From assembly GCA_036927565.1 (NCBI GenBank), contig JAYESD010000001.1, positions 273,369,560 to 273,433,559 of the forward strand: 64,000 nucleotides of DNA, given 5' to 3'. This DNA is from Tuctoria greenei. Taxonomy: Eukaryota > Streptophyta > Magnoliopsida > Poales > Poaceae. The translations under genes and the position numbers were made by a program. Below, piece by piece: positions 30,833 to 42,618 of the stretch. The stretch's first letter is position 1, and each line of letters starts with the position of its first letter. The notes under the pieces were generated by a model, which saw only the letters and a list, made by a program, of their open reading frames with translations, was not told the origin of the DNA and did no database searches.

Positions 30833-32276
30833 TGAAAGCATCTAGGCCCCCATGAGGTATAGTTTCGGTGATTAATGACAACCGTTGGTATTACTAATGA
30901 GTTTGTGGATGTAAGTTCTCTCATATTACTCATCACGCTTAATGTATTCTACACTTATATCGTCTACTGCTCATTGGATACGACTGGAGACCCCTTAACA
31001 AATCATTCTATGTGGTCAATCAATTTTTATGAAGATTAGAAGAAAAAGCTCATATGTCAAAATTATTCAACCAAAATTGACAGCACTCAAGATTTAGTAA
31101 TCATCAGAAGAACATTTCAAACCAATGTCTAAGAGGCCAATCGAGCAAATTCCAAAAGAATCACTTAGAACAACTCGAAGCAAACAAAATCAACTCACCG
31201 GATCAACCGATGTTTCTAGAAAACAATACATCGGTCGAGTTGGTTTAGCAGAAGAAGAAGACCTCAGAACCAAGCACTCACCAGATCATTCGATGATGAA
31301 GGGAATGTTACATCGGTCCATCAGTACAGTAAGCAATCTCCCTGGACCAAGTGTAACACCGGACCATTCGATGTACAACTATAAACACATCGGTCAATCA
31401 CTCCAGTAAGCATTAATTCTGAACCAGTTCTGGATGAAGTGCCACCGGATCATCCGATGAGGAGACAAATATAACATCGGTCTATCAATGGTCATATCTG
31501 ACACAGTGACATCAGCTAATTTGGATTCAACCGATGACAACTGAAGGGGGAGCATCAGATCATCCAGTGTTCGCAGAACAGTGATGTCAGCCTACTTTTC
31601 CAACGCTATTTCGTGGAGGCTGGCTATTTATACCCCTTCAACCAGTCTATTCGACAAGTCTTGACAACCAGAGCTACTATACACATTCTCAAGCATTCAA
31701 GATGTTGAGCTACCACTTCTACATCATTTACACCACTTACACACCAAGAGATAGGCTAGAACTTGCTAGAGATAGTGCTTGTGTGCTTCCATTCTTGGTG
31801 ATTGGAGTCTCTAGTGTAGTGAGAGCTGTAAGGGAGTGCCTATTGGTGATTGTATTGGAGAGAACCTTCCGGGGCTTGCCTAGACAGTTGTGGAAGCCCA
31901 TAGGATCCAACTTGTACAAGGCTTGAGCTCCACCTTGCCGAGGTTGGCGAACGGAGAAGTATAGTGAAGATCCCTGGTATCGGTGACTTGGGAGTGGCTA
32001 TACCCTTTGGTGGGTGCCACAACGTGGATGTAGGAAGATCTTGACGATCTTGCCGAACCACAGGATAAATATCCATGTCTTCGTGTCTCCTTGGGAGTTT
32101 GCGCTTTCTTCCTCTCCCCTTACACTTATGCATTTCATATACCGCAAACTTACTATTCACTTGAATGCATAGGTTGTTTGCATAGGGAATTGGGCTTTTA
32201 GTAATTAAGTTTTTATTGCTTTAATTTTTGAAAAGAAGCCCAATTTACCCCCTCTCTTGGGCATTCGATCCTTACA
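30833..32276 (+). repeat. 3' LTR of Sirevirus A
   Basis: It is 1,444 bp, collinear with 19314-20758, with about 64 substitutions and a few single-base indels counted by eye. TATTTATA is kept at 31625-31632. Confidence 0.97.
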
Positions 32277-32281
32277 GTGGT

Positions 32282-32455
32282 GCTGGAGCTGGCCACTCCG
32301 GCGTCCTCATCATCGGTGTAGAAATGTCGATGGCAGACCCCTTGGATGGTGTCGGAGCTGGACGCTTCGGCGGCGCCCACCCTCAATGCTAAGAAATGTC
32401 GACGGCGGGCCTCCTAGAGGTGTCAAAGTTGGTTGCTTCGACGGCGATGGAGGTG
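32282..32455 (+). repeat. ~70-bp tandem array, right part
   Basis: It completes the unit split by the Sirevirus and adds about two more (TGTCGATGG, CCCTTGGATGGTGTCGGAGCT, AAGAAA pattern). It then gives way to the LTR-like copy 2. Confidence 0.75.
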
Positions 32456-32510
32456 CAACTTTCTGAGGGAAAAAGCCCCCTACGAGGCGCGTCAAATGTC
32501 GAATTGTTAA

Positions 32511-32820
32511 TGCGACACTTCCCCCGGATCTGCTAAGGAGCAGCCTACGAAGGTTCTTTATTCGGCGGGGCTTAGGCCTCAATCAAGTGTTCTAGTAGAT
32601 GCGAATATGAGGCGGTGATTTTTACGTGGTTCAGGCCGCAAGGAGCATAACACCCTACTCCACAGTGTATGGTATTGCTAGTATGTGTGTATGTGTGTGT
32701 GTGTGTGTTGTGAGGATTCAGTGTCTGGTCCGGAGTCCTTTGTAACGGTGGCGGTCTGGGCCTTTTACAGACTAGGCCATACGCCTTACAAGTGGGGTCT
32801 CGGGGCCTGACAGGTGTGTC
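32511..32820 (+). repeat. LTR-like repeat, copy 2 (short)
   Basis: It matches the first ~300 bp of copy 1 (15920-16218) and stops at TGACAGGTGTGTC. A (TG)n microsatellite lies at about 32683-32709. Whether this is a truncated LTR or the true LTR length is unresolved. Confidence 0.6.
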
Positions 32821-33039
32821 TCCCTGCGATGGGATCACAATGAATAGTAAATGACAGTCGGCCAAGTTAGGTGCTCATAGGAAAAAAATCATAGATATAA
32901 ACAGAGAAGGTGTTTTTTTTGAAAGCTCGGAAGTAGGAGCTCTCGTGAAGATTATATAAGAAGAAAAATTACTCAATTTACACATAAAACCATGTCCGAA
33001 AACTATACAACTAAGAGGATGGTAACACATTGTCGAAGT

Positions 33040-33660
33040 GTGGAAACGACACTTCCCTCGAACCTGCTACAAACAGTCCTCAAAGGTTCTTTTATCGTAG
33101 GGGCTAAAGAATCTGAAGCGGTCGAGTGAAAAGGCACGCGTAAAGATGGTGAACACAGGGGGTTTACGTGCTTCAGACTGCTGGTGCATAATACCCTACG
33201 TCTATAGGAGTGTGTGTTGTATTGCTCTTGCTTGTGAGTTGTGGGTGCTTATGAGATGATGTGTGTGAAGTTGTCTAAGCCGTTAGCTGCTTGGTCCTTT
33301 TATAGTCTAAGATCGAGCAGCTATAGGAGGAACCCGGGACCCGACAGGTGCCCTGAGGAGGTATTATCCCTATACAAAATCTAGAGCATTATGGCTACTT
33401 GTTTCTCCCTCTCATCATGGCTTTAAGATTCACTGTCCTGCCACGCCGAACACCTGAGGCTAAGCATAGAGTTGATGATGGTAGGAAATGTCTCATTCGT
33501 CGTGTCGCTGCAACCTACTTCGTCAGCAGCATGGTGGAGCTCTGCTGCGCTTTCACTGTGATGTGATTGGGCACAATACCACCTGACAGGGGCGTGCACT
33601 GCACCCGTGCACCTGGGGAAGACGCGTGTCTTGAATGCACTTTGCTCTTTACTCTAGCTT
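33040..33660 (+). repeat. LTR-like repeat, copy 3
   Basis: Diverged but collinear with copy 1 from ACGACACTTCC to GACGCGTGTCTTGAATGC and TTTACT. It lies only 220 bp after copy 2 and may be a solo LTR of a related family. Confidence 0.55.
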
Positions 33661-33874
33661 GAGTACTAGTTGATAGCTTGAGTACAAGGGTTCGACAACA
33701 GTTGTGCAACAACCTTTTGAGCGTTCCTATTGAACATGGTCCTTGCGTGCTCAACCTGGCTCGAGTCCTCCAAAGATACCTTTCCTATAAGATAGGTGAT
33801 ATTCAAGAGATATACATTAATAATTTAAGAGAGATTAAGAATTGAAATATAGAAATTTTATGGAACGTACTTAC

Positions 33875-34078
33875 CATAAAATCAACCCATACGACATCCT
33901 GAACTGTGTCGTGCTCGTGGTGAGTGGCGCGAGCGTAGTTGTCCCACGACATAGCAGGCACCCCGTCGATGACACCAAGATAGTGCATACGCACTAAGGA
34001 CCTGATGACATCGTTCACCGGTCTGTGGTGTGTAGCATCGGTGAAAGACGAGTCGTACCAAGAGCCGCAACGTATTTC
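33875..34078 (-). pseudogene. Isolated exon resembling a Ptta/En-Spm (CACTA) protein
   Basis: A clean 204-bp, 68-codon exon on the minus strand begins after an AG at 34080-34079 and ends before GTAAGTACG. It encodes EIRCGSWYDSSF, VNDVIRSLVRMHYLGVIDG, PAMSWDNYARA and TVQDVVWVDFM. The pattern of LVRMHY-G, PA-SWDNYA and QD-VW-DF resembles a conserved block of plant En/Spm-type transposon proteins, recalled rather than searched. Neighbouring exons were not found. A Sirevirus LTR begins 127 bp upstream in the gene's direction. It could be a transposon fragment or a host exon. Confidence 0.45.
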
Positions 34079-34204
34079 CTTAAATTAAGTAACCAAAATT
34101 GAACACTACGAGTTTCTTACATGTCTTCAACCAGCCGAATCATAATCTTCTCTCTAGGAATCGGAGGAGGACTGACAAAGTGACTCGTCCTCGTTTATCG
34201 CCTC

Positions 34205-35892
34205 TGTTGTGGCACCATGAAAGCTGCCTAGAGGGGGTGAATAGTCAATATGACCTGAAGTTACTTAATCAAACGAGATTAAAACTCTGAGGCTGGACTA
34301 GTCAGGTTTGGGCCGGACTAGTCTGCTCAGCACAAGGTGAAAACCTAAAAACTTGATTTCTACAAGTTATTTGCGGAACTTAAGTCAAAAAAATATAGTT
34401 GCAAGGTCTAGCAACCTAATACAACTTAGATTAACAAGTGTAAACAATTAGGTTGCAAGATTTCAATGAAGAACACTGCGAAGAATGATATGAACCCTGA
34501 AAGCAATTCTAGTGAATACCAAAAAGTAAAGCAAGAAGAGAGACATGATTTATCCTGTGGTTCGGCTCCACAAAGAAGCCTACATCAACGTTGAGAAGTC
34601 CACACAAGGACTGAGTCTCACTTGACCCTCTTCTCACTAAGCCACCACAAATGGCCAACTTGGTTTCCACTATCACAAAGGGTAATCATCGAGTTTTTGG
34701 GGCTACTCACAAGTTGAGGCTACCAAAAATGAATATAGCAAGGAGCACACGAAGCTCAACTCACACAAGCCACAAAACGCAACACCAAGTGCAAGAGATC
34801 AAACCGGGAGCTAAAGCACGATGATCTTCCTTCACTCTTCTTCTCAAACCCTAATCTTTTCAAGATTTGGTCTTAGAGGGCAAGTAGGCAAAGTGGAATG
34901 CTTTGGAAGGCTTAAGGATGGTTGTGGTGGCTCTAGGGTTCTAGATGTCTCAAATGGGAGTCGGGGACCCCTTTTTATAGAGGTCCTGACAACTAACCAT
35001 TACGGCCAGCAAAGTCTGAACTAGTCCGGTCCCTGACCACAGACTAGTCCCGCCCCTTGGGACCACTGACAACTCGACAACACACCTCGACAAAAGAGGT
35101 GATGTCCCTGCCAAACGTTTGAATTTCAAATGGTCATGGCAACCCGAACTAGTCCCGCCAAAAACGGACTAGTCCGAAGTGGAACAGAAGGCTTTAGTGT
35201 GGCTAAAAACAGACTACTGTGGAGGTGCCCAGACTAGTCCGACCTTTGAGGCGGACAAGTCTGTCCTGCCAGGACTTGGCTTCAAGATCTCACACTAAGG
35301 CAGAATGGACTAGTCCTTACCCGAACAGACAAGTCTGAACTCGAACAGAAACCTATAGTCCGTCCCAAAACCAACTACTCTGGGGTCTGGACTAGCCCGG
35401 CCTCTGTGGCGAACAAGTCCGGCCTCCCAGGACTTAGCTCCACAAAATCCCACCAAGGTAGAACGGACTAGCATGTACCTACATGGACAAGTCTGAATTG
35501 GAACATAGACCTTTAGTCTGTCTCAAAACAGACTAATCTGGCCAGCTGAACTAGTCCAGCTTGTGGGTCGAACAAGTCTAGTCTCCTGGGGATTCTCTCA
35601 CAAAAGCTTCTCACTTAGGTTTTTCTCTCAACCACCACTTTGAGTCCTCTTTGATGATCTCATTGCACTTGATACACACACACTCACACAGATATGGCTA
35701 GTCTAAACTCCACATAATAGAAACTCTAATTTATATGCTTGAGTCTTCGACGCCCATTTCAACCTTTTCCTTTGAGGGATTTTGTCTCATTTCAATCATC
35801 ACACATGTGCTTAAGATCAACTCAGATCATTAGTCTCTTAATTTTTGTCATCAATCATCCAAAGCCCACGGGGATGCTTAGATGCACTTTCA
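34205..35892 (-). repeat. Sirevirus B 3' LTR, minus strand
   Basis: Read on the minus strand, it starts TGAAAGTGCATC directly after AAAAAGGGGGAGAT (PPT, about 35907-35893) and ends GGTGCCACAACA at 34205. It contains at least ten ACTAGTCC or GGACTAGTCC words, several as near palindromes (CGGACTAGTCCG type), between 34300 and 35560. No PBS follows its end, so it is a 3' LTR. It is 1,688 bp. Confidence 0.8.
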
Positions 35893-36109
35893 ATCTCCCC
35901 CTTTTTGGTGATTGATGATAATAAATTAAGCTTCAACAAAAAGGATATTAATTGATTTTCATAACATGTGTGTGCATGAGTAACTCCCTCTCAATGTGTT
36001 CATTAAGAATGAAGAATTTGAGAGAGCTATCATACATATACATGTTATGGTGGGGTGCTTGTGGATATTTCCTATGCACTACTAACAAATTATTCCAAGC
36101 AATGATGCC
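35893..36109 (-). mobile_element. Sirevirus B internal 3' end (truncated)
   Basis: This is the PPT and about 200 bp of A/T-rich non-coding sequence upstream of it. It is cut at about 36110 by a gypsy fragment, so pol of this element is absent. Confidence 0.6.
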
Positions 36110-36231
36110 AGAAATGCTTGTTGATAGTTCTTAAAACACAGATATAAATCTGCAAGCGCACAAAAGCTATTGATGTAGCATTTCCCCTCTAAGAGTATTC
36201 CCAAAGGGCCCAATGCTTAGCAATAAGGGAA
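36110..36231 (-). mobile_element. Gypsy LTR-end/PBS fragment
   Basis: Reverse complemented, it matches the region 52070-52190 before the PBS of the Athila-like element: GGGAATACTC, GAAATGCTACA, TGTGCGCTTGC and CAACAAGCATTTCTGG. It is a truncated scrap between two Sireviruses. Confidence 0.65.
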
Positions 36232-36234
36232 AAG

Positions 36235-38404
36235 GTGTACAAGTCTTATGAAGTGCCGCCAAATGATCAAGTTACAGCTACAAATATGAGAGATGTCGAC
36301 AACAATAACAAGGCTCGGAACTTGATCATACAAGTATTAACTCAAAGCGACTTCGACTGTGTTGCTCACCTCCGATCTGCGTACGATGTTTGGAAAGATC
36401 TATGTGATTACCACAAAGGATCCAACACGATCAAGGAGGTAAGGCAAGACATGTTAAAAAAGGAGTACATGCGCTTTGAGATGCAACCAGGTGAGTCCAT
36501 CGACGACCTCTTTGCTCGCTTTAATAAAATTCTCAGCAACTTGTGCAGCGTTAATGTTAATTTTTCAGATGCTGAGAATGTTAGGCAATTACTAAGTGCA
36601 TTAGACATGTCAATTTGGGAGATGAAAGTCACATCTATTCGTGAATCTACTGTTATGAGTACACTTACTTTACATATTCTATATTCTAAATTGAAAACTC
36701 ATGAAATTGACATAATCTCACATAAGACCCCCAACAAATCTCTTGCATTTGTTTCTCAACGTGACATGCCTAGCTCCGACCAACCTTCATCTTGTGAAAC
36801 ACTTGCTTTGTTGTCCTCTCTAACCCTTGAACAGATTGAAGAATTTCTAGAGGAAGAACTTGCACTCATCTCTACTCGGTTCTCAAAAGCATTGCAAAAT
36901 GTGAGAACTAGAAGGAGAGGGAGTGACGGACCTCAACAATGCTTCGAATGTGGTAAGACAGGACATTTTTGCATGGATAGCCCTAACCTTTCAGGTACTA
37001 CTTCCCGTGATTAAAAGCAAACAAGAACGAAGCACTCCTCTACAAACAACAACAAGAAAGAGAATGGTTTTATAGGATGCCAATTGGTAAATAGTTTTAT
37101 CTCCACACTTCAAGAACTTGGTTCGAGTGATGTGGACATCGGAAGTGATGAAGATGAAGATGATTTGGTAAACATGTGCTTCATGGTGGGCAAGTCAATA
37201 TCAAGTGTGGAGGAGGCAGACCACAACAGCGACAATAAAGGGGTATGTCCTACTTGCGAAGAAATGTGTGATGCTATTTCTCGTGCCACTGTTATAGTTA
37301 AGAAGAAGGAAAAAGCTTGGGGACAATGCTGTTATAATTGAGTCACTAGAATCTGAAATTAATCGTTTGAAATCTTTGATTTCTAGTGATGATTCTTGTT
37401 CCTCATGTGATTTAATATATGAAAAATTGTCCTCTCTAAGAAGTGCACACACCTCCACACTTGATAAACTTGAGTTAGAGATTGAAAAGAACAGAGAGCT
37501 TGCTGCAGTTAATGATAAAAACTTGAAAGATGCTAGCTGTTCTACAACTGATTTGCATTACTCTACTTGTGATGATCTTGATAAGAAACTACAAGATGCT
37601 ATGAATGAGATTTCTATATTGAACAATGCTTTACATTCTCATGAAGTTAAATATTGTTCTAATTGCAAACTAAAAAGAAAAACTTCATGTGAAAACTATC
37701 TAGACTTGTTAAATAAACTTGATGACATGAATAGCACACTTGAGCGATTTTGTAATGGGAATAAGAACCTAAACTTGCTGCTGAATTCTTCCATGTCTTG
37801 CAATGATAAAACTAGTTTAGGTTTTGATTCTCATGCTAATGCTAAGGCACATCCACCTAAAATTTTAATGTCATTATAAAATGGTTTGATTCAAAAAGTT
37901 CCTAAACAAAAAGAAGTGGTTTTCAAATCTGCAGGGGTGCTATCTCATTCAGCTTCTAATAAACATGTTGCTTGCTCACCTAGACATGAACACAAAGTTA
38001 AATTTCATTGTACCCACTGTGGTAGAGAAGGTCATGTCAAAGATTTTTGTAATGGACTAACTAAACAACGGAAAAAGGAAAGAATGCAAGTTAGATTTCA
38101 TAACTATCATGCAACATTTGCTGCACATGCTAAACCAAATATCAAGAACATGCAACCTGCTGTTATGAGTCAAAAACATGCAAAGTTTGCTCCCAAACCT
38201 ACTGTTTTTCGTGCTTCACATGTAACACCTCGTAAGTCAGTAGTTTGGTACAAAAATCCTCAAACTTTGGCTCATAAACCTACTATTTTTTCTCAGCTTT
38301 CACGTGTTTTTCCTACTGCACGTTGTGTGACTCAATACTGGATTCCTAAATGCCTTTTAACTAACCCCAATATTGAGTCATCGACGTATTGTGCTTCTAT
38401 GTAG
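36235..38404 (+). pseudogene. Sirevirus C gag
   Basis: The first open part (to 37014) holds the gag core (AYDVWKDLCDYHKGSNTIKE, RFEMQPGESIDDLFARFNKI) and a CCHC-like CFECGKTGHFCMDS in which the last cysteine is serine. After a stop, 37084-37341 continues in an acidic region. 37367-37879 gives a coiled coil (IYEKLSSLRSAHTSTLDKLE). 37886-38404 carries a second, intact knuckle FHCTHCGREGHVKDFC. The double-knuckle, coiled-coil layout matches the gag of Sirevirus A. Frames change at least twice. Confidence 0.88.
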
Positions 38405-39660
38405 GTTACACATTTGAGGAAGGAGAACATTTGGATTGTGGATTCAGGTTGCTCACGCCACATGACTGGTAATAAAGATTGGTTCTCCTCCCTCTCTTTT
38501 GTGTCAAGTGTAGAGAATGTTACTTTTGCTGATAATTCTTCAACTCCTATAATTGTTAAAGGTTCGGTTAGAGTAAATAATCACTACACTTCGAAGGATG
38601 TGGCACTTGTTAAAAATTTGAAATACAACTTGCTTTCTGTTTCTTGCTAGATGAAAATCTAGAAATTATGCCCACTAAAAATTGTTGCAAGCTTGTAGAT
38701 TCAAACAGTAAGCTTATTTTTAACATGTCTCGGTTTGGAAGAGTTTTTAGAGATGGTTTTGATATGTCATCCTCTATGCATAGGTGTCTAGTTACTAATG
38801 ATTCAAATGACTTATATTTTTAGCATCGTAGACTTGGTCACGTAGGCTTTGACCATCTAACGCTTATTAGTTCTCTCGATCGCATACGTGGGCTACCTAT
38901 GCTTAAAGGGGACAAAGAAATTGTGTGCTCTCCTTGTAGACATGCTAAGATGGTTGCAGGTTCACATGCTCCTCTCACAATGACCATGATAACTGAATCG
39001 GGTCAACTTTTGCACCTTGACACCGTAGGACCTTCACGTGTTCAGTCCTTCAGAGCTAAATAGTATGTTCTTGTGATTGTTGATGACTATTCTAGATACT
39101 CTTGGATTTACTTTATGACATCTAAGAATGAAGCTTTTAGTCACTTTAAAACGTTATTCCTTAGATTATCAATTGATCGCTCAGGATCTTTAAAAGCAAT
39201 TAGAAGTGATAACGGAACCAAATTTAAAAGTCAATCGTTTGATCCCTTTTGTGCTGAAAATGGAATAGATCACCAATTTTCTTCACCTTATGTACCTCAA
39301 CAAAATGGTGTTGTAGAGAGAAAGAACATAACCTTAGTTGAGATGGCTAGGACTATGCTTGACGAATATCAAACTCCTAGAAAATTTTGGGCAGATGCAA
39401 TTGCAACCGTTTGTTATGTATCAAATCGTGTTTTCTTGCGTGCTAAGCTAGGAAAACACCATATGAACTTCGGTTTGGTCAAAGGTCTAGTGTCACACAC
39501 TTTGGGTATTTGGTTGTAAATGCTTTGTTAAGAATCATGGTAATCTTGATAATTTTATACCTAGATTAGTTGATGGCGTGTTTCTTGGTTATCCATCTCA
39601 TACTAGAGGCTATCGTGTGCTTTTAATTGACACTAACAAAATTGTGTAGAGTTGTAAGGT
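38405..39660 (+). pseudogene. Sirevirus C protease and integrase
   Basis: Protease: IWIVDSGCSRHMTG with an intact DSG near 38430. Integrase: HRRLGHVGF and CSPCRHAK (zinc domain), HLDTVGPS (first Asp), AIRSDNGTKF (second Asp) and NGVVERKN (Glu), all present. A stop precedes the zinc domain, another (TAG 39061) lies between first and second Asp, and a frameshift occurs near 39460, after which LGYLV continues in another frame. Confidence 0.88.
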
Positions 39661-40079
39661 TTCCTTTTATGAAACTAGCCCAGGTAATAGCTCTAATATT
39701 GCAGGTCCAGATCCATATCCACAGGAGGGAGAGTATTTTTATTGAAGAAGACGAAGAAGTGGTGCTGCTGCCCGAAAATTCATAAGCAAATGATGTTGAT
39801 CACGATGCTGATTTTGCACCACAACCAGCACCAACAACTACTACAGCTAGTATAGATCATCCTCAAGCCACAAGTTATTCGATCTGTGATGAACATGAAG
39901 AACAAGAAGCTTGTGAAGTGTTTACTCTCCTCCGAATCCTCAAAAGTCATCCTCCACAACAATTCATTGGAACCTTGCAAGAACGAGTTACATGGTCCAG
40001 GTTTTGCGATCCAAACTCTCACGCTCATTCTGCTTTTGTTGCTTATTTTGAACTCAAAGGTATATCACACGCACTCACT

Positions 40080-41590
40080 AATGAATCTTAGATTATTGCC
40101 ATGCAAGAAGAGTTAGAAAATTTTGAAAGAAATAATGTTTGGAAACTTATACCTCCACCTCAAGGTCATACTCTAATTGAAACTAAATGGGTGTTTAAAA
40201 ATAAACAAAGTGAGGATGGGTTTGTGGTTAGGAATAAGGGTAGGTTGGTTGCTCAAGGTTTCACATAAGTTGAAGGTCCAGATTTTGATGAAACTTTTGC
40301 TCCTATTGCTAGATTAGAAGCCATAAGAATTTTGTTAGTCGTTGTTGCATATAAAGGTTTCAATTTACATCAAATGGATGTTAAAAGTTCTTTTCTTAAT
40401 GGCTACATAGATGAGGAGGTTTATGTCAAACAACCACCAGGTTTTGAAAATCCAAATTTTCCTAATCATGTTTACAAACTGTCCAAAGCCTTGTACGGTC
40501 TCAAACAAGCTCCTAGAACATGGTATGATAGGTTAAAAAAATTCTTACTTGAAAAGGGGTTTACCATGGGCAAGGTTGATAAAACTCTTTTTGTGCTTAA
40601 GCATGGCAATGACTCATTATTTGTTCAAGTGTATGTGGATGATATTATCTTTGGTTGTGCTTCTCATGATCTTATGTCCATGTTTTCAGCTATGATGAAT
40701 TCAGAATTTGAGATGAGTATGATGGGAGAACTCACCTACTTCTTGGGCTGCAAATCAAGCAAACTAAGGAGAGAACTTTTGTGCATCAAACGAAGTATAC
40801 AAGTGACCTTCTTAAGCGCTTCAACAAGGACAAAATCAAGCCTCTTCAGACACCAATGGGAACAACGACAACACCTGAACTTGATGAAGATGATGACCTG
40901 GTCGATCAAAAAGAATATAGAAGTATGATTGGATCAGTCTTGTACCTCACGACATCAAGACCGGGCATACAATTCAGCGTATGTCTTTGTGCACAGTTTT
41001 AATCTTCCCCACGTGCTTCACATCATCAAGCCATCAAAAGAATTCTCAGATACTTACATGGAACTCAAGAATTTGTCATTTTTCTTTGTTTTTTTACATC
41101 AAAAAAACTTACTTTGAAAGCTTTTTCAGATCCTGATTTTGGGGGTTGTAGGATTGATAGGAAAAGTATTTTGGGTGCTTTTCATTTTCTTGGTAATTCA
41201 GTTGTTGTTTGGTCCTCTAGAAAACAAAATCCAGTTGCACAATCCACGACGGAATCTGAGTATGTAGCTGCTACTAGCGCTTGTTCACAAATTCTTTGGA
41301 TTGTTCAAACACTTAAGGACTATGGGGTTGATCTAGATAGTGTTCCACTGTTTTGTGAAAACACCAGTGCCATTTGCATAGCTAAAAACTCTGTGCAACA
41401 TTCGAGGACAAAGCACATTGACATAAGGTATCACTTTCCCCGTGATAATGTTGAAAAAGGAAATATTGTGCTTCACCATGTTGATACCGAACAACAATTG
41501 GCTGACATTTTTACAAAACCTTTGGATTTTACTCATTTTTGTTTCATTCGTAGTGAAATAGGTGTTATGCATACTCATGGCTTAAATTGA
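40080..41590 (+). pseudogene. Sirevirus C reverse transcriptase and RNase H
   Basis: RT: MQEELENFERNNVWKLIPPP, TKWVFKNKQSEDG, a TAA at 40267, then LHQMDVKSSFLNGYI, LYGLKQAPRTWYDRL and VQVYVDDIIFG (catalytic YVDD near 40634). A frameshift follows FLG at 40748. RNase H: SDPDFGGCRIDRKS, STTESEYVAATSACSQ, PLFCENTSAICIAKNSVQHS and ADIFTKPLDFTHF, ending at TGA 41588. Catalytic residues of both domains are mostly present but the ORF is broken three or more times. Confidence 0.9.
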
Positions 41591-42618
41591 GGGGGAGTTT
41601 TCAAACATGAGAAGTCTATGTGTGAATTTAAATTCAAAATAATGAGCATAGTATTTCATACATAATGACTTTGTGATTCCTTTTACATGTTGAAAGTTCT
41701 TACTACATTACTTGTGTTATACATTTTGTAGTTTTTGCCATGACTAGCAATTGGAATAATTACTTACATTAAATCTAGTCATGATCAAACTTACTTGCTG
41801 TTTTGAACTGTTGCATGCTCACAAGTGCTTTTGATCATGATGAATTAATCAAGTAATCAACTCACATGTTGGGTTTTTATGATCAAATAAAAAATGAGAA
41901 AAGATCAAGAGAATATGCATGCATCGCACTTCTTCTTTTGAGATGGCTCATCATTGCACTTAGATATGAACTTGGAAGAAGTTGTGTATGACTAAAACCA
42001 TGTCCTTAAGCCTCTGATTGTCAAATGGCATAGGCTTGACTTGGTTGGTTAGAATAAGGCTGATGCGACATATAATCTCTTGTAGATGTCATATGATCTA
42101 AATTTGTGCTTTAAATGATAATAGAAAATAAAAAATACGGCAACAAGTGTCATGCTTTCAAGTCTTGAAATAGTTAAGTCTATGAGATCATGACTTGCTT
42201 AAACTAAAAATTCACTTGATCTCTAGCATAGCTTATACTACTTTATTTATCTCATTGATGTGATAGTGTAAGTTACTTGATAGTATGACTTGTATGAGCT
42301 TTTTTTTATATGTATTGTTACAATATGCTCATAACAAATTAAAATTTTTCTTTGAACATTGCAGAATACATTGTCAAAGGGGGAGAAATTGATCACACAT
42401 TGCACACATTCACAAGTGTTTTGGCACGATTCTTCTGAGGGGTAGAATTTTTGTTTTTTCTTCATTTTATTTCTGATTTACAAAGGGGGGATATGTATAG
42501 GGGGAGAAATATTTGTTTTTAAATTTCTTTCTTTCTCATTTGATTATTTTAAAAGCTTTTCATAAGCCAATGTTCGGATTTTAAGTGGTGTTGCCAATGC
42601 ATTCATCAAGGGGGAGAT
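41591..42618 (+). other. Sirevirus C 3' non-coding region with polypurine runs
   Basis: GAGGGGGAG (41589), AAAGGGGGAGAAA (42375), AAAGGGGGGATATG with AGGGGGAGAAA (42481-42510) and the final AAGGGGGAGAT (42608-42618) directly before the LTR. This is the multiple-PPT signature of Sireviruses. No ORF was recognised. Confidence 0.8.

Larger units (their letters stand above)
19314..32276 (+). mobile_element. Sirevirus-type Ty1/copia retrotransposon, 13 kb
   Basis: Boundaries are exact: both LTRs run TGAAAGCATC...GATCCTTACA, and GTGGT is duplicated at 19309-19313 and 32277-32281. The order is 5' LTR, tRNA-iMet PBS, gag, protease, integrase, RT, RNase H, a promoter-like palindrome array, a third ORF, several polypurine runs, PPT and 3' LTR. 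Long LTRs, palindromic repeats in the LTR, multiple polypurine tracts and an extra ORF after pol are recognised Sirevirus traits. By eye the LTRs differ at about 64 of 1,443 positions (roughly 4.4%), suggesting an insertion of a few million years at most. Gag, pol and ORF3 all carry stops or frameshifts, and pol contains a Cassandra insertion. Confidence 0.95.
15920..32820 (+). mobile_element. Repeat-built non-autonomous LTR-type element, split by a Sirevirus
   Basis: Related LTR-like sequences lie at 15920-16530 and 32511-32820 in the same orientation. Between them, once the Sirevirus at 19314-32276 is removed, are about 3.6 kb without coding capacity. These consist of a 42/43-bp array (16835-17305), three degraded longer repeats (17400-18660) and a ~70-bp array (19004-19313 joined to 32282-32455). 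This resembles a large non-autonomous retroelement derivative. LTR limits and TSD could not be fixed. It may instead be two elements or one rearranged element. Confidence 0.5.

Noticed and set aside
35952..36134. Short plus-strand ORF
   Set aside because: Lies in non-coding Sirevirus B sequence and a gypsy scrap, both on the minus strand.
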